From assembly GCA_016777585.1 (NCBI GenBank), contig JADHRD010000006.1, positions 1-45,982 on the forward strand: a stretch of 45,982 nucleotides of DNA. Reading direction: 5' to 3'. Shown piece after piece: positions 15,775-25,074 of the stretch; within the stretch, counting starts at the first letter, position 1, and every line of letters begins with the position of its first letter. The DNA is from Rhodospirillales bacterium. GTDB taxonomy: Bacteria; Pseudomonadota; Alphaproteobacteria; Rhodospirillales; UBA2165. The notes under the pieces were generated by a model. It was not told where the DNA came from. It saw nothing but the letters and a program-made list of their open reading frames with translations, and did not search any database. Both the position numbers and the translations under genes were made by a program.

Positions 15775-17352
15775 CTATATTGGCACTTCATTAACGCGGC
15801 GATTTCTAATCCAACCAACCACCATTAAACGAGTTAACATAATCGCTGTAAACATAGATGTAATAATGCCAATCGATAAAGTAACAGCAAAACCTTTTAC
15901 TGGACCTGAACCAAAATAGAAAAGAATCAGCGCTGCAATCAAGGTTGTAAGATTGGCATCAATAATTGTTACGATCGCTCTACTATATCCAGAGTCTATT
16001 GACGATATAGGTGTTCTGCCAGCTCGCACCTCTTCACGTATACGCTCAAAAACTAAGACATTTGCATCAACAGCCATGCCAATCGTCAGCACTATTCCAG
16101 CAATCCCCGGCAAGGTAAGTGTTGCCTGTAAAACGGAAAGTGCACCTAAAATCAAAACAATATTTACTAATAGCGCTACGTCAGCAAAAAAGCCAAAAAT
16201 ACCGTAAGTAATGACCATGAAAATAATAACTAAAATTAAACCAATAATTGCGGCTATTTTTCCAGCCGCTATGCTATCAGCTCCCAAGCCAGGCCCAACG
16301 GATCTCTCTTCGAGTATAGTGAGAGGAGCTGGCAGAGCCCCCGCCCTAAGAAGTAGCGCTAAATCTTGGGCCTCAGTTATTGTAAAATTTCCACTTATCT
16401 GACCACTTCCTCCCAGAATAGGCTCGCGAATCACAGGAGCTGAGATAACTTTACCATCTAGCACAATTGCAAACGGTCGATTAACATTCTTTTTAGTCAC
16501 ATCACCAAATTTTTTACCGCCCAGAGTATCAAAGCGAAAGTTAACTACTGGCTCACCTGTCCTACTATCAAAGGTTGGCTGTGAATCAATTAACCTATCT
16601 CCACCAACTGCTACTCGTTTTTTTACGAGGTATTTCTGCTGCTGGTTCTGGTTCGAATTATCCGTGGATGGAAGCAACATAGAGCCTGGAGGAACTTTTC
16701 CTTTATCTACGTTGGCAAAAGAGCCTCTCGGGTCAAGGAGATGAAAACTCATCTTAGCGGTTTTACCTAAAAGTCTTTTTAATCTCTCCGGATCATCAAG
16801 TCCTGGGACTTGGACTAGTATTCTATCCAAACCTTGACGCTGGATTGTTGGCTCTCTCGTGCCCGTTTCATCAATTCTTCTACGAACTATTTCGATTGAT
16901 TGATCTACCGCAGAGCCACTTATGGCTCTCAGAGCCTGCTCAGAAAAACTAATAATAAGATTATTTTCCTTTAATGTTATTAATAAATTCTGTTCTATAT
17001 CTTTAAGAAGTTTTTGAGCATCATTAATCTTATTTGGATCTCGAATTGAAACTTTTATTCCATTTGATATCACGCCTAACCCATAGTACCGAATTTTTGC
17101 TTTACGCAGCTTGATTCTGGCTGCATCAACTAAACTCTCAAGACGCTCTTTTAATACAACTGCAACCTTAACCTCTAGAAGCAAATGTGAGCCCCCCTGC
17201 AGATCTAGGCCTAGACTCACCTGTTGATGTGGTAGCCATTTGGGTAATGTTTCTACTGTTTTCTGATCTAATAAGTTTGGGGATGCCAGCATAGCGCCTA
17301 TCAGAACAATTCCCAAAACCACTGCAACCTTTAGCTTTGAAAAATATACCAT
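15775..17352 (-). CDS. secD: SecD, protein translocase subunit
   Basis: 525 residues, a normal length. An N-terminal membrane helix (about 8-24) is followed by SLGLDLQGGSHLLLEV near residue 47, the large P1 periplasmic domain, and after residue 365 the five-helix RND-type bundle with GIAGIVLTIGMAVDANVLVFE near 420. SecD works with SecF and YajC at the Sec translocon. A short Asn/Gln-rich stretch (STDNSNQNQQQ) near residue 232 is an ordinary flexible insert in the periplasmic part. yajC starts 41 bp upstream and secF follows after 8 bp. Confidence 0.97.
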   Translation of the reverse strand: MVYFSKLKVAVVLGIVLIGAMLASPNLLDQKTVETLPKWLPHQQVSLGLDLQGGSHLLLEVKVAVVLKERLESLVDAARIKLRKAKIRYYGLGVISNGIKVSIRDPNKINDAQKLLKDIEQNLLITLKENNLIISFSEQALRAISGSAVDQSIEIVRRRIDETGTREPTIQRQGLDRILVQVPGLDDPERLKRLLGKTAKMSFHLLDPRGSFANVDKGKVPPGSMLLPSTDNSNQNQQQKYLVKKRVAVGGDRLIDSQPTFDSRTGEPVVNFRFDTLGGKKFGDVTKKNVNRPFAIVLDGKVISAPVIREPILGGSGQISGNFTITEAQDLALLLRAGALPAPLTILEERSVGPGLGADSIAAGKIAAIIGLILVIIFMVITYGIFGFFADVALLVNIVLILGALSVLQATLTLPGIAGIVLTIGMAVDANVLVFERIREEVRAGRTPISSIDSGYSRAIVTIIDANLTTLIAALILFYFGSGPVKGFAVTLSIGIITSMFTAIMLTRLMVVGWIRNRRVNEVPI

Positions 17353-17393
17353 CAGCTTACACTGACCCCAACCATTTTAATTAGACCACACAA

Positions 17394-17801
17394 TTACTTT
17401 TTTCCGCCGCCAAATAGTTTTCCCAGCATTCCACCTGAACCAGATCCCTCTTTTTGATCAGTTCCTGCTGAGGTTGCATCCTTTCCATCTGGGCTAATCT
17501 TGGGTTGTACGCTGGCGATCAATCCTCGTTGAACACGAATTTTTATGCCTTCTGCAATTTCAACGGCGACTTCATCTTCATTTACAACTTTGGTGACAGT
17601 TCCCATTATCCCTCCACCAGTCACAACTTTATCTCCACGCCGAATAGCGCCTAACATAGCACGATGATTTTTAGCTCTCTTTTGCTGTGGACGTATTAAC
17701 AAAAAATAAAAAACAACAAATATCAGTACCAAGGGTAATAATGTAGCGAAACCGTCTCCTGCACCCCCGGCTGCCTGAGCGTAAGCTGGTGTAATTATCA
17801 T
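17394..17801 (-). CDS. yajC: YajC, Sec translocon accessory subunit
   Basis: 135 residues. One membrane helix (about 20-38) is followed by the family signature LLIRPQQKRAKNH near residue 40, GDKVVTGGGIMGTV near 55, and a Gly-rich C-terminal tail (GSGGMLGKLFGGGKK). YajC joins SecDF at the translocon. A TAGGAG ribosome site lies a few bases before the ATG. It is the first gene of the long minus-strand run that continues through secD, secF, the Mth938-domain gene and perhaps the glycosylation cassette. Confidence 0.95.
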   Translation of the reverse strand: MIITPAYAQAAGGAGDGFATLLPLVLIFVVFYFLLIRPQQKRAKNHRAMLGAIRRGDKVVTGGGIMGTVTKVVNEDEVAVEIAEGIKIRVQRGLIASVQPKISPDGKDATSAGTDQKEGSGSGGMLGKLFGGGKK

Positions 17802-18128
17802 AATAAACTCCTAAAACATCATTAACTCGCGGAATATAACGAGCTATGGCATCAATGCAATCGATATCTCGATTTATTTGAGTGCAAAATATTAATATTA
17901 ACACTTATACTACCCAAAATACATCAATTATTAACAGCATAACAGAACGTATTGCTACGACACTTTACCAAGTTTCAAACGAAACCAGATAGCTCTCTAA
18001 AAATTATCTATAAAACTTTTAAGCAAACCATTAAACGTGAGAGGCATTAAATATTGAGTTTATTGACGAAAGTTGTATGTGTGATACCGTTTTAAAAGTC
18101 GTTAGGATAACGTTTACAGGATAGTTAA
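17802..18128. other. Divergent intergenic region between yajC and the AAA+ ATPase gene
   Basis: 327 bases with no credible gene. It must hold the promoter of the yajC-secDF run on the minus strand and that of the ATPase gene on the plus strand. TTGACG at 18063-18068 could be a -35 box for the latter, but no convincing -10 follows at the right distance. No tRNA fold, strong hairpin or direct repeat was recognised. Confidence 0.6.
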
Positions 18129-18986
18129 ATGGTAGATAATGAGCTTAAAGCAGTATTAGAACGCATTGCAAAAGCCCTAGAACGTATGGCTCCTCAGCAA
18201 GTTAAAGATCATTCAGTCGAAGGGGCGGATGCTTTTGTTTGGCAAACAGAGCCTGAAAAACTCGTGCCGATAGATAAAATTAATCGAGTAAAACTTAACT
18301 TACTGCACGGTATTGATCAACAGATTGAGACTTTAAGGGGAAACACAAAACGTTTTTCTATAGGATTTTCGGCAAATAATGCATTACTGTGGGGTGCCCG
18401 GGGTACAGGAAAGAGTTCTTTGGTAAAAGCCATTCACGATGAAATTAATCAAAAAACACCCGGAGCGCTAGTACTGATAGAAATACACCGAGAAGATATT
18501 AACACACTACCCAAACTTCTGAATATACTGTCAAAATCATCAAGACAATGCCTGTTATTCTGTGACGATTTATCTTTTGAAATGGAAGACTCAACTTTTA
18601 AATCACTCAAAGCTGTTTTAGAGGGGGGGATTGAGGGCCGCCCAGCTAATATTATTTTTTACGCCACATCAAATCGAAGACATCTAATGCCGCGTGATAT
18701 GATTGAAAATGAACGTTCAAATGCTATCCATACGGCGGAAGCGGTGGAAGAAAAGGTATCACTATCTGATCGTTTTGGACTTTGGTTAGGATTTCATCCA
18801 GTAAAACAAAATATATTTTTCGATATGATTGAGAGCTATGCTAAGGAGTATAAATTAGAAGTAGACCAAAAAACCTTGCATGCAGAAGCTTTAGAATGGT
18901 CAATGACACGAGGGTCTCGATCAGGACGGGTGGCATACCAATTTATACAAGATTTAGCCGGTAGACTGGGTAAAAATATTGACTAA
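18129..18986 (+). CDS. DUF815-family AAA+ ATPase
   Basis: 285 residues of the uncharacterised COG2607/DUF815 ATPase family, common in alphaproteobacteria. Walker A is GARGTGKSSL near residue 90 and Walker B is CLLFCDDLSFE near 142; YATSNRRHLMPRDM near 177 fits sensor 1, and TRGSRSGRVAYQFIQDL near 257 is typical of the C-terminus. Its cellular job is not established. It is transcribed away from yajC. Its TAA stop shares bases with the TAG stop of the opposing LysM/M23 gene, so the 3' ends overlap by four bases. Confidence 0.9.
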   Translation: MVDNELKAVLERIAKALERMAPQQVKDHSVEGADAFVWQTEPEKLVPIDKINRVKLNLLHGIDQQIETLRGNTKRFSIGFSANNALLWGARGTGKSSLVKAIHDEINQKTPGALVLIEIHREDINTLPKLLNILSKSSRQCLLFCDDLSFEMEDSTFKSLKAVLEGGIEGRPANIIFYATSNRRHLMPRDMIENERSNAIHTAEAVEEKVSLSDRFGLWLGFHPVKQNIFFDMIESYAKEYKLEVDQKTLHAEALEWSMTRGSRSGRVAYQFIQDLAGRLGKNID

Positions 18987-20110
18987 ATAATATTAAAAAA
19001 TATTTTCAAATCAGCTTTAAGTCGTTTTAAATGCCTTAAAGGGTTTATAGCTCTCTTTCCTTTCCTAATCTCAAAGTGCAACTGAGGCAATACTACGTTA
19101 CCTGACGAGCCCACTTTTGCAATAACATCTCCCGCTTTTACACGATCCCCCCGCTTGACCAAAAGTCTTGAATTATGAGCATAAGCAGTAACCCACCCTC
19201 CAGGATGTTTAATCAACAACAAATTACCAAAACCCCTCAACTCATTACCTGCATAGGCTACTTTTCCTGAGCCTGCGGCTCTTACGGGGTCGCCTTTTTG
19301 TGCTATTATGTTGATACCATCATTATGCAACCCATCACCCTTAGCTCCATAATTCGATAATAATTTTCCTTGAACAGGCCATTTGAAACGACCTGTTGTT
19401 TTCATTTTCGGTATCTTGATAAATTGCCTCGCAATTACTGGTGATTTATTAACAGTTTCTCTTGTTATTTTATTTATTTTAGGAAGTATTCTATTTTTTC
19501 CCGTTTTATTTCGTTTTTTTATCAAGCCCTTAGTGCTTGATATGGCTGAGCGATCACTCTCAGGTTCACTTTGCGTAATCCGATTAATTTTACTTTTCGG
19601 TTTGGTAATTTGTGGTTTTCGATTGCTATCAGATAAATCTGAAATGGGTAAAACTAATTTATCGCCGACATAAATTCGATATGGTGATTGCAATGAATTT
19701 ATCTTAGCTATTTCATAAACATCCAATCCATATTTTCGAGAAACTTTATATAAGGATTCTCCTTTGGTTATTGTATGAATCTTTGGTTTGGGTATTAGCA
19801 ATTCTTCACCAACTAATAATCGGTATGGCGGGAGCATCTGATTTGCTTCTATAATTGTTCTAGCCGATACTTGATAACGTTTTGATAAAATGAATAAGGT
19901 ATCTCCCGGCCTCACTTTAACGCTTCCACCTGATGGAACGGCCAAACGCTCTATTCTTTTCCGATTTGATAAGCTAGATTGAGAGATTTTATTATAAGAA
20001 CCGTTATTTTGATTTGATGGAGGCCACTCGAGATTACTGCATCCAGCAAAGAAACAGACGGTTAAAAATAGAGGTAATCGTTTTAAGCAAATGATCATAA
20101 ATTTTTCCAC
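18983..20110 (-). CDS. nlpD: NlpD-like lipoprotein: two LysM domains and an M23 domain
   Basis: A periplasmic cell-wall factor of 375 residues. The N-terminus has a lipoprotein signal ending in FFAGC (Cys at about 24). Two LysM domains follow (PGDTLFILSKRYQVSARTI near 69; GESLYKVSRKYGLDVYEI near 117), a basic linker, and an M23 domain from about 240. Two M23 zinc positions are altered: HNDGIN in place of HxGxD-like sequence, and QLHFE in place of HLHFE. NlpD proteins are typically inactive peptidases that switch on amidases for septum splitting, and this fits. The start could be GTG 20110 or ATG 20098; neither has a clear ribosome site. It follows pcm by 20 bp, in the usual surE-pcm-nlpD order. 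Confidence 0.88.
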   Translation of the reverse strand: MEKFMIICLKRLPLFLTVCFFAGCSNLEWPPSNQNNGSYNKISQSSLSNRKRIERLAVPSGGSVKVRPGDTLFILSKRYQVSARTIIEANQMLPPYRLLVGEELLIPKPKIHTITKGESLYKVSRKYGLDVYEIAKINSLQSPYRIYVGDKLVLPISDLSDSNRKPQITKPKSKINRITQSEPESDRSAISSTKGLIKKRNKTGKNRILPKINKITRETVNKSPVIARQFIKIPKMKTTGRFKWPVQGKLLSNYGAKGDGLHNDGINIIAQKGDPVRAAGSGKVAYAGNELRGFGNLLLIKHPGGWVTAYAHNSRLLVKRGDRVKAGDVIAKVGSSGNVVLPQLHFEIRKGKRAINPLRHLKRLKADLKIFFNII

Positions 20111-20130
20111 AAATAAAGTCGCATCAATAT

Positions 20131-20787
20131 TTAACTCCCGGTTGCTTCTTCCGGAATCAATGGAACAAAACGAACATCTCTCAGTTCTTCAGTTTCTAAG
20201 CCATCTCTTTTCTTAGTAACTTTTAAAATAGTATTATGGTGATCATTAGTTCCAATTGGCACTATCATGATCCCCTCTACAGCTAATTGATCTAGTAGCA
20301 ATGGTGGTATATCTGCAGCCGCTGCAGTAACCATGATCCTCTCAAAAGGGGCTTGGGAGTCCCATCCCAAAGTACCATCGCCAGCTTTTGAGGTTATATT
20401 ATGAAGTCGAAGGTACTCAAAACGCCTTTCAGCCTCTTCCAGCAATGAGCCATGACGCTCAATAGTATAAACCCTACGGCATAAACATGAAAGCACAGAA
20501 GTTTGGTATCCAGAGCCAGTTCCAACCTCCAATACTTTTTTTCTATCATCAAGATTTAGACACTCAGTCATTAATCCAACAACAGCTGGTTGACTTAATG
20601 TTTGGTGATGGCCTATTGGTAAAGTTACATCTTTATAAGCCTGCTCTTTGAAAGCCTGTGGCACAAATAATTCTCTTGGGATATTCTCCATAGTCGAAGT
20701 AACACTCGGCGATGTTATTCCAGCTTGCCTCAAAGATAGAACTAATTCCATTCTTGAGTTATCATTTATGACGTGATTACCTTGCAC
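20131..20787 (-). CDS. pcm: Protein-L-isoaspartate O-methyltransferase
   Basis: Repairs isoaspartyl residues in aged proteins by SAM-dependent methylation. 218 residues, the normal length. Motifs: LSQPAVVGLMTECL near residue 63, the SAM-binding VLEVGTGSGYQTSVLS near 86, YTIERHGSLLEEAERR near 108, and IMVTAAAADIPPLLLDQL near 148. It lies between surE (33 bp upstream) and nlpD in a conserved order. Confidence 0.96.
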   Translation of the reverse strand: MQGNHVINDNSRMELVLSLRQAGITSPSVTSTMENIPRELFVPQAFKEQAYKDVTLPIGHHQTLSQPAVVGLMTECLNLDDRKKVLEVGTGSGYQTSVLSCLCRRVYTIERHGSLLEEAERRFEYLRLHNITSKAGDGTLGWDSQAPFERIMVTAAAADIPPLLLDQLAVEGIMIVPIGTNDHHNTILKVTKKRDGLETEELRDVRFVPLIPEEATGS

Positions 20788-20820
20788 CCTTTTTTCCTAT
20801 TAAATTTTCGAATAAAACCA

Positions 20821-21609
20821 CTACTCAGTGAAAATTTTTTTTAATTTTTTTATAGATGGTGTGTGGGTAAGGTTTATTGAAATAGGAGTGATAGATATAT
20901 TCCCATTTTTTATTGCAGCAAAATCAGTCCCCTCTGTAAGAGAACTAGATTTTTTTTGCTTGCCAATCCAAAAAGATGGAATCTGATTAGGCTCGCAATG
21001 CTCTATTACCTCATCCCCAATTTTTTGTCTTCCCTCTCGTGTAATCTCAACACCAACATCTTGTTTAGAAGATACACATGGAAAGTTAACATTTATTAAA
21101 ATATCCTTGGGCCAATTTGACAATAATAGCTTCTTTAATATTTTTGCCCCATATTTTCGTGAAACCTCCCAATCATCTATGTCTTCTTCGTCATTGTATT
21201 CCTGGCTCAGGGCAATGGAAGGCACGCCAAATAAAGTAGACTCCATTGCTGCGCCGATAGTTCCAGAATAAGTGATATCCTCTCCCAGATTTACGCCTCG
21301 ATTAATTCCAGATAAAACAAAATCTGGTCGGTGATCCTTCATAATTTTATTCATTGCAAGAATGATACAATCAGTGGGTGTCCCATTGACACTAAAACGT
21401 CTCGTATTACTAGTTTTAACAATTAGAGGCGAACGAATTGTAAGAGAGTGGCCTGTTCCACTTTGATCGCTCTCCGGGGCCACAATCCAGACATCGTCAG
21501 TTAATGAACGGGCTATTTTCTCAAGTTCTTTTAGACCAATTGCGTTTAAGCCGTCATCGTTACAGACTAAAATTCTAAGGTTCTTCAGATCTAAATCTGT
21601 ATTACTCAT
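20821..21609 (-). CDS. surE: SurE, 5'/3'-nucleotidase
   Basis: Hydrolyses nucleoside 5'- and 3'-monophosphates (and in some species polyphosphate), linked to stationary-phase survival. 262 residues from the ATG at 21609. The frame is open further upstream, but that part lies inside serS and is not SurE-like; the chosen start gives [20 protein letters not shown] with the metal-binding NDDG near residue 16. Further motifs are [30 protein letters not shown], and [20 protein letters not shown]. It overlaps the serS 3' end by 8 bases, so translation is coupled. Confidence 0.95.
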   Translation of the reverse strand: MSNTDLDLKNLRILVCNDDGLNAIGLKELEKIARSLTDDVWIVAPESDQSGTGHSLTIRSPLIVKTSNTRRFSVNGTPTDCIILAMNKIMKDHRPDFVLSGINRGVNLGEDITYSGTIGAAMESTLFGVPSIALSQEYNDEEDIDDWEVSRKYGAKILKKLLLSNWPKDILINVNFPCVSSKQDVGVEITREGRQKIGDEVIEHCEPNQIPSFWIGKQKKSSSLTEGTDFAAIKNGNISITPISINLTHTPSIKKLKKIFTE

Positions 21610-22879
21610 CTTTCGAAATAACCCGAAGCCCGCCCATATAGGACTGCAAAGCGGTCGGTATGATAATAGAACCATCTACCTGTTGATAATTTTCCATAAT
21701 TGCGATCATTGTTCTTCCGACAGCAATTCCCGAACCGTTGAGTGTATGGGTATAACGGGGACTTTTTGAATCACTTGAACGAAATCGACTATTCATCCTC
21801 CGAGATTGAAAATCTCCGCAATTAGAAACACTGGAGATTTCTCTGTAACGTTTTTGACCTTCTAACCAGACTTCAATATCATATGTTTTCCGAGCAGAAA
21901 ATCCCAGATCACCTAAACATAGTTTTACAACTCGAAAAGGTAATTCAAGCCTTTTCAAAACCTCCTCTGCACAGTTGAGCATACGCTCATGCTCGTTTTC
22001 TGAACTTTCCGGGGTTGTAACAGAAACCATTTCGACCTTAGAAAATTGATGTTGACGCATCATTCCGCGAGTATCTTTACCTGCTGAGCCTGCCTCTGAT
22101 CGGAAACATGGTGTCATTGCGGTATATCTCAATGGCAAATCTTGCTCATCCACAATTAGATTTGAAACTAAATTTGCTAAGGGAACTTCCGCAGTGGGTA
22201 TTAAGTACAATTCCCCTGAAGTTTTAAATAAATCATCCTCAAACTTTGGAAGTTGTCCGGTTCCATATAGAGCTTTATCTCGCACTAATAAGGGAACACT
22301 AATTTCTTTAAAACCATTTTCATTTGTATGAATATCAAGCATAAACGAAGATAGAGCTCTCTCCATCTTCGCTAATGAACCTGAGAGTGTTACAAATCGC
22401 GCGCCCGACATATTAGAAGCTAACTCAAAGTCCATCTGACCAAGAGCCTCACCCAATTCAAAATGCTCCTTTGCATCTAATTCTAAATTCGGTGGCTGGC
22501 CCCAAGATTTAATCTCTACATTATCATCTTCGGTTGAGCCTATTGGCACATCAGATGCTGGTAAATTAGGCAAAACACTTAAAGCTTTGTTTAAGTCTTT
22601 AAGCGCTATTTTCGCAATTTCTTCTGCATTTGCTTGAGCTTGTTTAGATTGAGACACTTCCTTTAACTCCGCAGAAGTATCCTCACCTTTACTTTTTTTT
22701 CCGCCAATAATTTTCGATAATTCATTACGTCTTGTTTGAAGTTCTTGGGCTTCGGTTTGAGCTTTTCGGCGATTTAAATCTAATTTTAAAATTTCCTCAG
22801 CACATGGGACAACTTTCCTGAGCGCCATCGATTCATCAAAGCTCTCGGGATTATCTCTTATGAACTTAATATCAAACAT
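21602..22879 (-). CDS. serS: Seryl-tRNA synthetase
   Basis: Charges tRNA-Ser with serine. 425 residues, normal for the family. A long N-terminal coiled coil (about 25-105) for tRNA binding is followed by the class II core: [16 protein letters not shown] (TAEVP), [20 protein letters not shown] for motif 2, and near the C-terminus [20 protein letters not shown] for motif 3. It lies between tatC and surE, as in many alphaproteobacteria. Confidence 0.97.
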   Translation of the reverse strand: MFDIKFIRDNPESFDESMALRKVVPCAEEILKLDLNRRKAQTEAQELQTRRNELSKIIGGKKSKGEDTSAELKEVSQSKQAQANAEEIAKIALKDLNKALSVLPNLPASDVPIGSTEDDNVEIKSWGQPPNLELDAKEHFELGEALGQMDFELASNMSGARFVTLSGSLAKMERALSSFMLDIHTNENGFKEISVPLLVRDKALYGTGQLPKFEDDLFKTSGELYLIPTAEVPLANLVSNLIVDEQDLPLRYTAMTPCFRSEAGSAGKDTRGMMRQHQFSKVEMVSVTTPESSENEHERMLNCAEEVLKRLELPFRVVKLCLGDLGFSARKTYDIEVWLEGQKRYREISSVSNCGDFQSRRMNSRFRSSDSKSPRYTHTLNGSGIAVGRTMIAIMENYQQVDGSIIIPTALQSYMGGLRVISKDE

Positions 22880-22941
22880 AATTATTTACCATAATATTTT
22901 CCAAATTAAGAACAAAATAAGTTATGTTTAAATTGTTCGTT

Positions 22942-23739
22942 TTAATGAACCGATTCCTCATCATCTTTGGACTCTTTTTCAGTTCTTTTGCGTTCAACCG
23001 ACCTAACCGCGATTATAGAAATTTCGTACAATATAATTATTGGAATTGCGAGACCTATTTGACTTATAATATCGGGTGGCGTGAGAACCGCAGCAACTAT
23101 AAATACTGTAACCAAAGCGTATTTTCTCTTCGAAGCCAAACCATTAGCATTAACCACTCCAGCCCTCGCTAATAACGTGAGAACAACTGGAAGTTGGAAA
23201 CTGAGACCGAAAGCAAATATAAGGCGCATAACCAGAGATAAATACTCATTAACTTTTGCTTCCAACTGAATTGGAAGACCACCCGCTAAGCCCGACGTTT
23301 CAAAGCTAAGGAAAAAACTCCATGCTAGTGGGAATATAAAATAATAAACCAAAGCTCCGCCAGCGAAAAACAGAATAGGTGAGAGAATAAGGTACGGTGC
23401 GAGTGCTTTCTTTTCATTTTTATATAATCCGGGTGCTACAAATTTCCAAAATTGCAAAGCAATAAAAGGGAATGAGACGAAAATTGCAGCCCAGAAAGAC
23501 ACTTTGATATATGTAAAAAAGGCTTCATGAAGAGCTGTATAAATTAACCGTCGATTTTGGCCAGTTTCCTCAAGTATTTCAGCAAGAGGTTGCACAAGGA
23601 AATTATATATGTGCTCAGAAATTAAATAAGCTCCGCAGAAAACTATAAAAACTGCAACAACTGAGTAAAGTAGCCTATTTCTCAATTCGATAATGTGATC
23701 CATAAGCGGGGAAGCATTTTCCTCAATATCCTCGCTCAC
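22942..23739 (-). CDS. tatC: TatC, twin-arginine translocase receptor subunit
   Basis: TatC recognises twin-arginine signal peptides of folded exported proteins. 265 residues with six predicted membrane helices, normal. The N-terminal signature is MDHIIELRNRLLYSV near residue 13; later come FFTYIKVSFWAAIFVSFPFI, FGLSFQLPVVLTLLARAGVV near 180, and AVLTPPDIISQIGLAIPI near 215. A highly charged C-terminal tail follows. Its ATG overlaps the tatB stop (ATGA). Confidence 0.97.
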   Translation of the reverse strand: MSEDIEENASPLMDHIIELRNRLLYSVVAVFIVFCGAYLISEHIYNFLVQPLAEILEETGQNRRLIYTALHEAFFTYIKVSFWAAIFVSFPFIALQFWKFVAPGLYKNEKKALAPYLILSPILFFAGGALVYYFIFPLAWSFFLSFETSGLAGGLPIQLEAKVNEYLSLVMRLIFAFGLSFQLPVVLTLLARAGVVNANGLASKRKYALVTVFIVAAVLTPPDIISQIGLAIPIIILYEISIIAVRSVERKRTEKESKDDEESVH

Positions 23740-24173
23740 GTGTCAGACCCTTTAAGTTTATCTAATGAGTCATCAAAGTTTTCCGCATCACGACCCGTAT
23801 CTTCGTCTATTCGTTTTGAAAGTTCTCTATTGTCATCTGTAGAACCTTCATTTTGACTCTGATCATTGGAATCAATGGTATTTGAGTCATCAAAATCAAA
23901 AGCCTCCCGAATATCACCCTCAGCATCAATGGTATTTTCTAAAGCTGAGTTAGCATCAAATTTGTCAATACTATCAATTTGTTTTTTTACTTCGTCTATT
24001 TCTGTTTCTCTGATCATTTCATCAACGTGACCACGAAAGTCTCGAGTCATTGCTTTGGCCTTAGCTACCCACTGCCCAACCGCCCGCAAAACTTTGGGAA
24101 GATCTTTTGGGCCAATCACAATAATGGCGATAACCAATATAACAGTAATTTCCGTCCAACCTATATCGAACAT
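23736..24173 (-). CDS. tatB: TatB, twin-arginine translocase subunit
   Basis: 145 residues. The N-terminus MFDIGWTEITVILVIAIIVIG is one membrane helix, followed by GPKDLPKVLRAVGQW, the hinge and amphipathic helix of TatB. The C-terminal 70 residues are strongly acidic and low in complexity. TatB forms the receptor with TatC. The gene lies 55 bp after tatA and overlaps tatC by 4 bases. Confidence 0.95.
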   Translation of the reverse strand: MFDIGWTEITVILVIAIIVIGPKDLPKVLRAVGQWVAKAKAMTRDFRGHVDEMIRETEIDEVKKQIDSIDKFDANSALENTIDAEGDIREAFDFDDSNTIDSNDQSQNEGSTDDNRELSKRIDEDTGRDAENFDDSLDKLKGSDT

Positions 24174-24228
24174 TTAATCTGCCATTCTTAATGGTAAAAA
24201 ATTACACAGTACCGGGGGAAATTTATAA

Positions 24229-24459
24229 TTAGTTCTTTAATGAACTATCTTTATTTTCAACAGACTCTGAAACCTGCGCAGAACTTGCTTCAGAAGATGC
24301 AGTTTCCTTGGCCCCATCTGTTACCTCTTCTGCCATTCCAGATTTAAAGTTTTTTACACCTTTCGCCACATCACCCATTACCTTAGGTAATTTTCCAGCC
24401 CCAAAAATAATCAAAACTATTACGAGGACAAGGACAACTTGCCAAACACCAATGCCCAT
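24229..24459 (-). CDS. tatA: TatA, twin-arginine translocase pore subunit
   Basis: 76 residues. [19 protein letters not shown] is the membrane helix, followed by [20 protein letters not shown] with the FGxxKLP hinge typical of TatA. It heads tatABC. The 235 bases upstream (24460-24694), before bolA, hold no gene that can be recognised and are very AT-rich. Confidence 0.96.
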   Translation of the reverse strand: MGIGVWQVVLVLVIVLIIFGAGKLPKVMGDVAKGVKNFKSGMAEEVTDGAKETASSEASSAQVSESVENKDSSLKN

Positions 24460-24695
24460 TTATCTGTGCTCCTAGCCAAATATACAATTTACTCGTAAAT
24501 AATGGCAGAATGGGATGGATAGAGCAATAACTCGGCCAATGCCTATTAATCAATTTATATTAAATAAATTATCTTATTCTTTCAAGTATCTGATAAATAT
24601 AAATAAAAATTATTATTTATTAGATAATAAAAATTCCTATTTGACCGTCTATATGAGAATTTTTAGCAATCACCATGCATTTATTAAAATAAATT

Positions 24696-25007
24696 TCATT
24701 TGCTGCCACCAAGGCATTTAGGTGAAGGCATTATTTTCTTACCCTTTGAATGCCATTCTTCTTCTGTAAGTGCTTGAATAGAGAGCGCGTGAACGCCACT
24801 TTTGAATTCTTCGATTAAAATAGAGTTAACTAATTTATGCCGTTGAAGAATACGCATGCCGTCAAAATCATCAGAAATAATAATTACTTTGAAATGTGTC
24901 TCCGACCCATCAGGAACGTTATGCATGTAACTCTCATTTAATACCTCCAACCCTTGTGTTGAAATAGCCTTGACCAACTTTTCTTCGATTACGGTTTGAA
25001 TAATCAA
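24696..25007 (-). CDS. BolA-family protein
   Basis: 103 residues. The BolA core is clear: ETHFKVIIISDDFDG near residue 36, then RHKLVNSILIEEFKSGVHAL near 55, including the conserved His residues used for Fe-S or glutaredoxin partners. BolA-type proteins with monothiol glutaredoxins handle iron-sulfur clusters and iron signalling. The C-terminal 20 residues (KKIMPSPKCLGGSK) are a usual short extension. In alphaproteobacteria tatA often follows scpB directly; here this gene and the GT-A-like gene lie between them. Confidence 0.9.
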   Translation of the reverse strand: MIIQTVIEEKLVKAISTQGLEVLNESYMHNVPDGSETHFKVIIISDDFDGMRILQRHKLVNSILIEEFKSGVHALSIQALTEEEWHSKGKKIMPSPKCLGGSK

Positions 25008-25074
25008 AATCCCAACTCCTCATGCTTAACCAACAAAATCATATAAATATAACGTTAGGTATATCTCCGATAAT

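Noticed and set aside
16645-16666. A tRNA T-loop-like string (GGTTCGAATTATCC)
   Set aside because: It lies inside secD, where the other strand encodes the Asn/Gln-rich stretch; no acceptor or anticodon stems surround it.
21610-21675. N-terminal extension of SurE upstream of 21609
   Set aside because: The extra residues are encoded within the serS 3' end and do not fit SurE; the internal ATG places the NDDG motif at its usual distance.
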